Part shown: in pieces, positions 29,116 to 32,726 of the stretch
Position numbering within the stretch: the first letter of the stretch is position 1
How the letters are laid out: the number at the start of each line of letters is the position of its first letter
Assembly: GCA_013388965.1 (NCBI GenBank)
Contig: JACAEG010000125.1
Coordinates: 1 to 32,726, forward strand
DNA: 32,726 nucleotides
Direction: 5' to 3'
Source: Pseudorhodoplanes sp.
GTDB taxonomy: Bacteria; Pseudomonadota; Alphaproteobacteria; Rhizobiales; Xanthobacteraceae
Program-made: the position numbers and the translations under genes
Notes under the pieces: generated by a model
The model's input: only the letters and a program-made list of their open reading frames with translations
Database searches by the model: none
Told to the model about the DNA's origin: nothing

Positions 29116-31833
29116 ATGTTAACCGGCAAATGTAGCCAGGCGATGGAGGCTCCCCCTGTCGAGGGAGAAGAACTCCGCAGCAGCCGGGCGAGCGCGGCGA
29201 CGCGGATGCAAGACATGAGTGGCGATAAATCTCCAGTCATGCGAAGTGGCTCGCGCCTCTTCGGCAGGCGCTCGGCGCTGACCTCTCCGATCTCGTCGAT
29301 CGCGTTGCGTCTGGTCGCGGTCGTTCTGGCGACGGGCCTGCTCGCGTTCGCAGTACTCGGTGCCTGGACTGCGTGGCAGTTCAATCTCGCCCTCCACGAG
29401 CAGGCGGTCGCGCTGGAGAAACTGTCCGAGCGCCAGATCGCCGACCGTCTCAAGAGCGAAGCCCAGCTTGCGCGAGCCCGTGTCGAGGCCCTTGGCAGCG
29501 AGGCCGCGGCCCGGCTCCGGCAACTCGTCGAGCGCAAGGACGTCGTGCGCGCGATGCAATCGCGCAACGACGTGGTGATCCGCGAATTGTTCACGGGCCT
29601 CACGCGATCCTACGGGTTTGACCGGCTGATCGCCTTCGACGAGAACATCCGTGTCGTCGGCTCGGACTCGCGGCAGGGCGTTCTTGAGATGGACGCCGAG
29701 TTGCTGAAGTCCCATCTCAGGCGGGACGCGGCTGGAATTGTAACTCCGGATAACAGGCGCTCCAATCCGCGCGGCTATGTCGACATGCAGCTGTTCGAGG
29801 AGCCGGTCTTGGCCGCTCTGGAGTTGCCCGACCGACGCTCCGTCGGGCATCTCGTGATCGAGCCGGTGTTCGACGATTTCGGCGACCTGATCGGCGCCCT
29901 CTCGGCGATCCGGATCCTGAAGCCGACGGAACCGACGCTTGAAAACTTCACGACCCTGTCCAATGCCGGGGTTGCAATTCTGCTGAACGGGACGGTGGTG
30001 TCAGGCGCCGGACCCAAGGACGTGGCGTTTTCGCAGCCGTCCTATGGCCTGAACGGGCTGATCCGCTCCGACGACGGAGGCCATATCGGGCGGTGCGTTA
30101 CCTACGAGAAGGTGTTCGAGGTCTGCGCGTTCACGAATCTCTCGGCGGTGACGGAGTCGCGCGACCAGGCATATCGCATCGGCGCCGACCAGTCGGCTTC
30201 GCTGATGAGGCAGATGATCGTGTCCGCCGCCATCACGCTGGCTGCGGTCGTTCTGGCCCTGCTCGTCATGGTCCGCCACAGCACGCATGGTTTGTCGGCT
30301 CTTGTGGCAGCGGCGCGCGCCGTTGCGAGCGGCGATCTGAATGTCAGGATCAAGCCGAGCGGGGTGGGCGAGGTTCACGCCCTTTCGGTCGCGTTCATTC
30401 GGATGCTTGCGCATTTGCGGATGAGCATGGGCCGGATCCGGCAACTGGCTTTCTTCGATTCTGTCACGCAGCTGCCGAATCGCGAAAAATGCCGGCTCGA
30501 TGCGCCGGCGCTCATCGGCTCGGCGAAAGCGGGCGCGCTTCTCTTTCTGGACCTCGACGGATTCAAGTCGATCAACGACACGTTCGGTCATCGGTCCGGC
30601 GATTCGCTCCTGAAGCAGGTCGCCGACCGCCTGACGACGCATTTTTCGGAGCTGACGGCGAACAAGACGCTGAAATCCGTCGCGGTGGCGCGGGTCGGAG
30701 GCGACGAGTTCGTGGTGATCGCAACCGGCGAGGAGGCGGCGGCAACCGTCGGCGTGATCGCGCAGAATGTGATCCAGATCCTCCGGAAGCCCTTCGACCT
30801 CGGCGGCACGCGGGTTGCCATCGGCACAAGCATCGGGATCACCGTCTTTCCATCCGATGGAACGGAATACGACGAACTCCTCGTGAATGCCGATCTGGCG
30901 ATGTACTCGGCGAAGAAAAGCGGACGCAACAGCTTTGCATTCTTCACCCGGGATCTCGCCATGAGGGCCAAGAAGCGCCTGTCGCTCGAGAGCGATTTGA
31001 AGGCCGCAGTCGAGAACGAGGAACTGACCGTTTACTACCAGCCCAAGATCAGTTGCATCGATGGCGGAATTCGCGGCGTCGAGGCGCTGGTGCGCTGGAA
31101 GCATCCGGCCTCCGGCTATATCCGCCCGGACCAGTTCCTCAGCATCGCGGAGGAAAGCGGGCTTATCGGCGAGATCGACCGCTTCGTGTTCGCCCGGGCG
31201 ACCGCCGAGATCGGGTCGCTGAACAGTGCCGGAGCGAATATCGGGCTTTCGGTGAATGTGACGGCGAGCGAGATCGAAGATCCGCGCTACATCCGGGACA
31301 TCCTGAACATCCTGCAGCGGAATGAATTTCCGCCGACGCAGCTCGAGCTCGAGATCACGGAATCGGTTGCGGTACGCAACGCGGAAGCCGTTTTGTCCCG
31401 TGTTGCAAGCCTGCGGCAGACCGGCATTCGCCTGGCGGTGGACGACTTCGGCGCAGGCTATTCGAACCTCGCCACCCTTGCGCGGCTTCCGGTCGATACC
31501 CTCAAGTTCGACCGCTCGCTTGTGACCGGCGTGATGCACGATCCCGAAAAGCAAAGCATCGTCCGCATCGCGCTGTCGCTCGCGCGCGAGCTGGGCTTCG
31601 ATTCCGTCGCCGAGGGGGTCGAGACGGCGGACGACTTCCGGTTCGTATCGGAGGAGGGCGCGACAATGGCGCAGGGCTATTTCTTCAGCGCGGCAGTTCC
31701 CTTCGCCGAGCTGTCCACCCTGATCGCCTCCAACTATCTCGCGACGCGCGTGGGGCGCGCGGGATCGAGCGCAAAGCCCCGGCGGGTAGCGCCTGTCGCG
31801 CTCGTTCCGGCCGCGGGCGGCAATCGGAACTGA
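29116..31833 (+). CDS. Membrane GGDEF-EAL protein (c-di-GMP synthesis/degradation) with periplasmic sensor and HAMP domain
   Basis: A 905-residue signalling protein. A helix at about residues 60-83, a periplasmic sensor region of about 280 residues and a second helix near 366-388 precede a HAMP linker (to about 440), a GGDEF domain (about 450-610) and an EAL domain (about 630-885). The diguanylate cyclase motif GGDEF is intact at 528-532, but the allosteric RxxD site upstream is absent (KSV instead). The phosphodiesterase motifs are intact: Glu656 in EALVRW, the ITES glutamate, DDFGAGYS at 776, the Lys of LKFDRS, AEGVET near 832 and QGYFFS. The protein could therefore both make and break c-di-GMP. 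Start ATG at 29116 is the longest option; ATGs at 29143, 29206 and 29215 are alternatives and none has a clear ribosome binding site. It is divergent from the PstS-like gene. Confidence 0.92.
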   Translation: MLTGKCSQAMEAPPVEGEELRSSRASAATRMQDMSGDKSPVMRSGSRLFGRRSALTSPISSIALRLVAVVLATGLLAFAVLGAWTAWQFNLALHEQAVALEKLSERQIADRLKSEAQLARARVEALGSEAAARLRQLVERKDVVRAMQSRNDVVIRELFTGLTRSYGFDRLIAFDENIRVVGSDSRQGVLEMDAELLKSHLRRDAAGIVTPDNRRSNPRGYVDMQLFEEPVLAALELPDRRSVGHLVIEPVFDDFGDLIGALSAIRILKPTEPTLENFTTLSNAGVAILLNGTVVSGAGPKDVAFSQPSYGLNGLIRSDDGGHIGRCVTYEKVFEVCAFTNLSAVTESRDQAYRIGADQSASLMRQMIVSAAITLAAVVLALLVMVRHSTHGLSALVAAARAVASGDLNVRIKPSGVGEVHALSVAFIRMLAHLRMSMGRIRQLAFFDSVTQLPNREKCRLDAPALIGSAKAGALLFLDLDGFKSINDTFGHRSGDSLLKQVADRLTTHFSELTANKTLKSVAVARVGGDEFVVIATGEEAAATVGVIAQNVIQILRKPFDLGGTRVAIGTSIGITVFPSDGTEYDELLVNADLAMYSAKKSGRNSFAFFTRDLAMRAKKRLSLESDLKAAVENEELTVYYQPKISCIDGGIRGVEALVRWKHPASGYIRPDQFLSIAEESGLIGEIDRFVFARATAEIGSLNSAGANIGLSVNVTASEIEDPRYIRDILNILQRNEFPPTQLELEITESVAVRNAEAVLSRVASLRQTGIRLAVDDFGAGYSNLATLARLPVDTLKFDRSLVTGVMHDPEKQSIVRIALSLARELGFDSVAEGVETADDFRFVSEEGATMAQGYFFSAAVPFAELSTLIASNYLATRVGRAGSSAKPRRVAPVALVPAAGGNRN

Positions 31834-32065
31834 CCGGGTGTTTCATAGCGAGATTATGCCGGCGTGCGCGATGCGCTAGGCGCTTACCGCCTGCAAGGTC
31901 CGCCGCTCGTCGTGCTGCCCGGGCCGATGAAGTTACGCCGCGGGCCGCGTGAAGGTCTTGCGGTCGCGCTTGTAGCCGAACAGCACGGGCGCGATCTCCG
32001 CGATGGCCAGCGCGCGGGATTCGCAATCGAGTCAGGCCCGATTTCCTGGCACGGTTTTTGTCCGG
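31834..32065. other. Intergenic stretch of 232 bp, possible gene scrap
   Basis: Lies between the convergent GGDEF-EAL gene and the aapJ-like gene. On the minus strand (about 31936-32034) a frame of some 32 codons between two stops reads in part ALAIAEIAPVLFGYKRDRK and ends at TAA; it has no start codon. It looks like a C-terminal scrap but I do not recognise the parent. A weak 5-bp hairpin AGGCG/CGCCT lies near 31877. No strong terminator is visible for either flanking gene. Confidence 0.35.
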
Positions 32066-32726
32066 CTAGCGGATCGGCGGCGCGTACTGGATGCCGCCGT
32101 TGCTCCAGATCTGGTTCAGCCCGCGCGGGATGTTGAGCTTGGAATCGATCCCGACATTCCGATCGTAGACCTCGCCGTAATTTCCGACATGCCGGATGAT
32201 GCGCGCGGCCCAGTCCTTGGTGAGGCCGAGCTGCTCGCCGTAGGCGCCCTCGGTGCCGACGAGGCGCATCACATCGGGCTTCTGCGACTTCAAGGCCTGG
32301 TCGATATTCTTGGAATCGACGCCAAGCTCCTCGGCATTGAGCATGGCATAGAGCGTCCATTTCACGATCAACAGCCAGTCCTCGTCGCGCTGGCGCACCA
32401 CCGGCGCAAGCGGCTCCTTGGAGATCACGTCGGCGAGGATGGCGTGCTCCTCCGGCTTGGCCAGGCGCAGCCGCAATGCGTAGAGCTGCGAGACGTCCGC
32501 AGTCAGCACGTCGCACTGGCCGGTTTCGTAGGCTTTCAGCGCGTCGTCCGAGCGCGGGAATTTCACAGCCTCGAACTTCATGCCGTTGGCCCGGAAATAA
32601 TCGGCGAGATTGAGTTCGGTGGTCGTGCCGGTCTGCACGCAGACCTTCATTCCGTCGAGTTCGAGCGCCGATTCCTTGTTCTTGTCCTTGCGGATCATGA
32701 AGCCTTCGCCGTCATAGTAATAGACA
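32066..32726 (-). CDS. aapJ: General L-amino acid ABC transporter substrate-binding protein AapJ-like (5' end outside window)
   Basis: Periplasmic binding protein for L-amino acids, the AapJ type of rhizobia. The visible 220 codons are the C-terminal two thirds; the frame is open to the right edge (YYYDGEGFMIRKDK) and the true start is outside. Family features are MKVCVQTGTTTELNLADYFR, YETGQCDVLTADVSQLYALR, RQRDEDWLLIVKWTLYAMLN and the end NIPRGLNQIWSNGGIQYAPP, which is highly characteristic. No aapQ permease follows on the minus strand within the window: the next gene is the convergent GGDEF-EAL. So here aapJ is not followed directly by the rest of an aapJQMP operon. Confidence 0.93.
   Translation of the reverse strand, partial: VYYYDGEGFMIRKDKNKESALELDGMKVCVQTGTTTELNLADYFRANGMKFEAVKFPRSDDALKAYETGQCDVLTADVSQLYALRLRLAKPEEHAILADVISKEPLAPVVRQRDEDWLLIVKWTLYAMLNAEELGVDSKNIDQALKSQKPDVMRLVGTEGAYGEQLGLTKDWAARIIRHVGNYGEVYDRNVGIDSKLNIPRGLNQIWSNGGIQYAPPIR

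Noticed and set aside
1-32726. CRISPR arrays, insertion sequences, tRNA or rRNA genes, riboswitches
   Set aside because: I saw no regularly spaced repeats, no transposase-like product, no cloverleaf-type sequence and no recognisable aptamer in the gaps; a covariance-model search would be needed to exclude small RNAs.

Overview
The window reads as chromosome from a GC-rich soil alphaproteobacterium, most likely Hyphomicrobiales (Bradyrhizobium/Xanthobacteraceae-like). The support is a uniformly high GC content, many transport genes for amino acids and related organic compounds, an AapJ-type amino-acid binding protein at the right edge, and short or overlapping gene junctions (ATGA, TGATG). This placement is inference from gene content; there is no rRNA or tRNA in the window. 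I see no CRISPR array, insertion sequence or phage gene.

Left part (1-7324). A leftward branched-chain-amino-acid-type (HAAT/Liv) ABC operon runs livH, a fused livM-livG, livF, livK, and the livK runs off the left edge. A 446-bp divergent gap separates it from a decayed rightward cluster: an MmgE/PrpD-family gene interrupted by one in-frame TAG, a C-terminal scrap of an FCD-type GntR regulator on the minus strand, and the C-terminal part of a TRAP transporter large permease (DctM). The last two abut, as if one deletion had removed everything between them.

Centre left (7325-16990). A leftward acyl-CoA synthetase lies downstream of a leftward Crp/Fnr regulator, with a 20-bp inverted repeat between them. 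Divergent from the regulator is a second, eight-gene Liv-type operon: one binding protein, permease pair 1, the two ATPases, permease pair 2, and a small secreted FixH/YtkA-like protein. Two permease pairs served by one ATPase pair is unusual.

Centre right (16991-24962). A LysR regulator faces a tightly packed operon: RutB-like cysteine hydrolase, NMT1/THI5-like binding protein, SDR oxidoreductase, dihydroorotase/allantoinase-type cyclic amidohydrolase, ABC ATPase, ABC permease, and a ring-opening amidohydrolase of the cyanuric acid hydrolase/barbiturase family. The logic is import of a cyclic ureide-like compound, ring opening by one or both cyclic amidohydrolases, then hydrolysis of the linear product. 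The combination does not match the textbook Rut, reductive pyrimidine or complete atz pathways and is the best candidate here for an undescribed system.

Right part (24963-32726). An AT-rich segment with two TTAA-type inverted repeats precedes a cytochrome b561 fused to an ethylbenzene-dehydrogenase-like heme domain and a 2Fe-2S flavin reductase, which together look like a small electron-transfer module. A leftward orphan PstS-like binding protein is divergent from a large membrane GGDEF-EAL protein with a periplasmic sensor region. The window ends inside a leftward aapJ-like gene.

GC-rich hairpins follow both complete binding-protein genes (at 11312 and 19912) and sit between convergent genes (7334, 28039).
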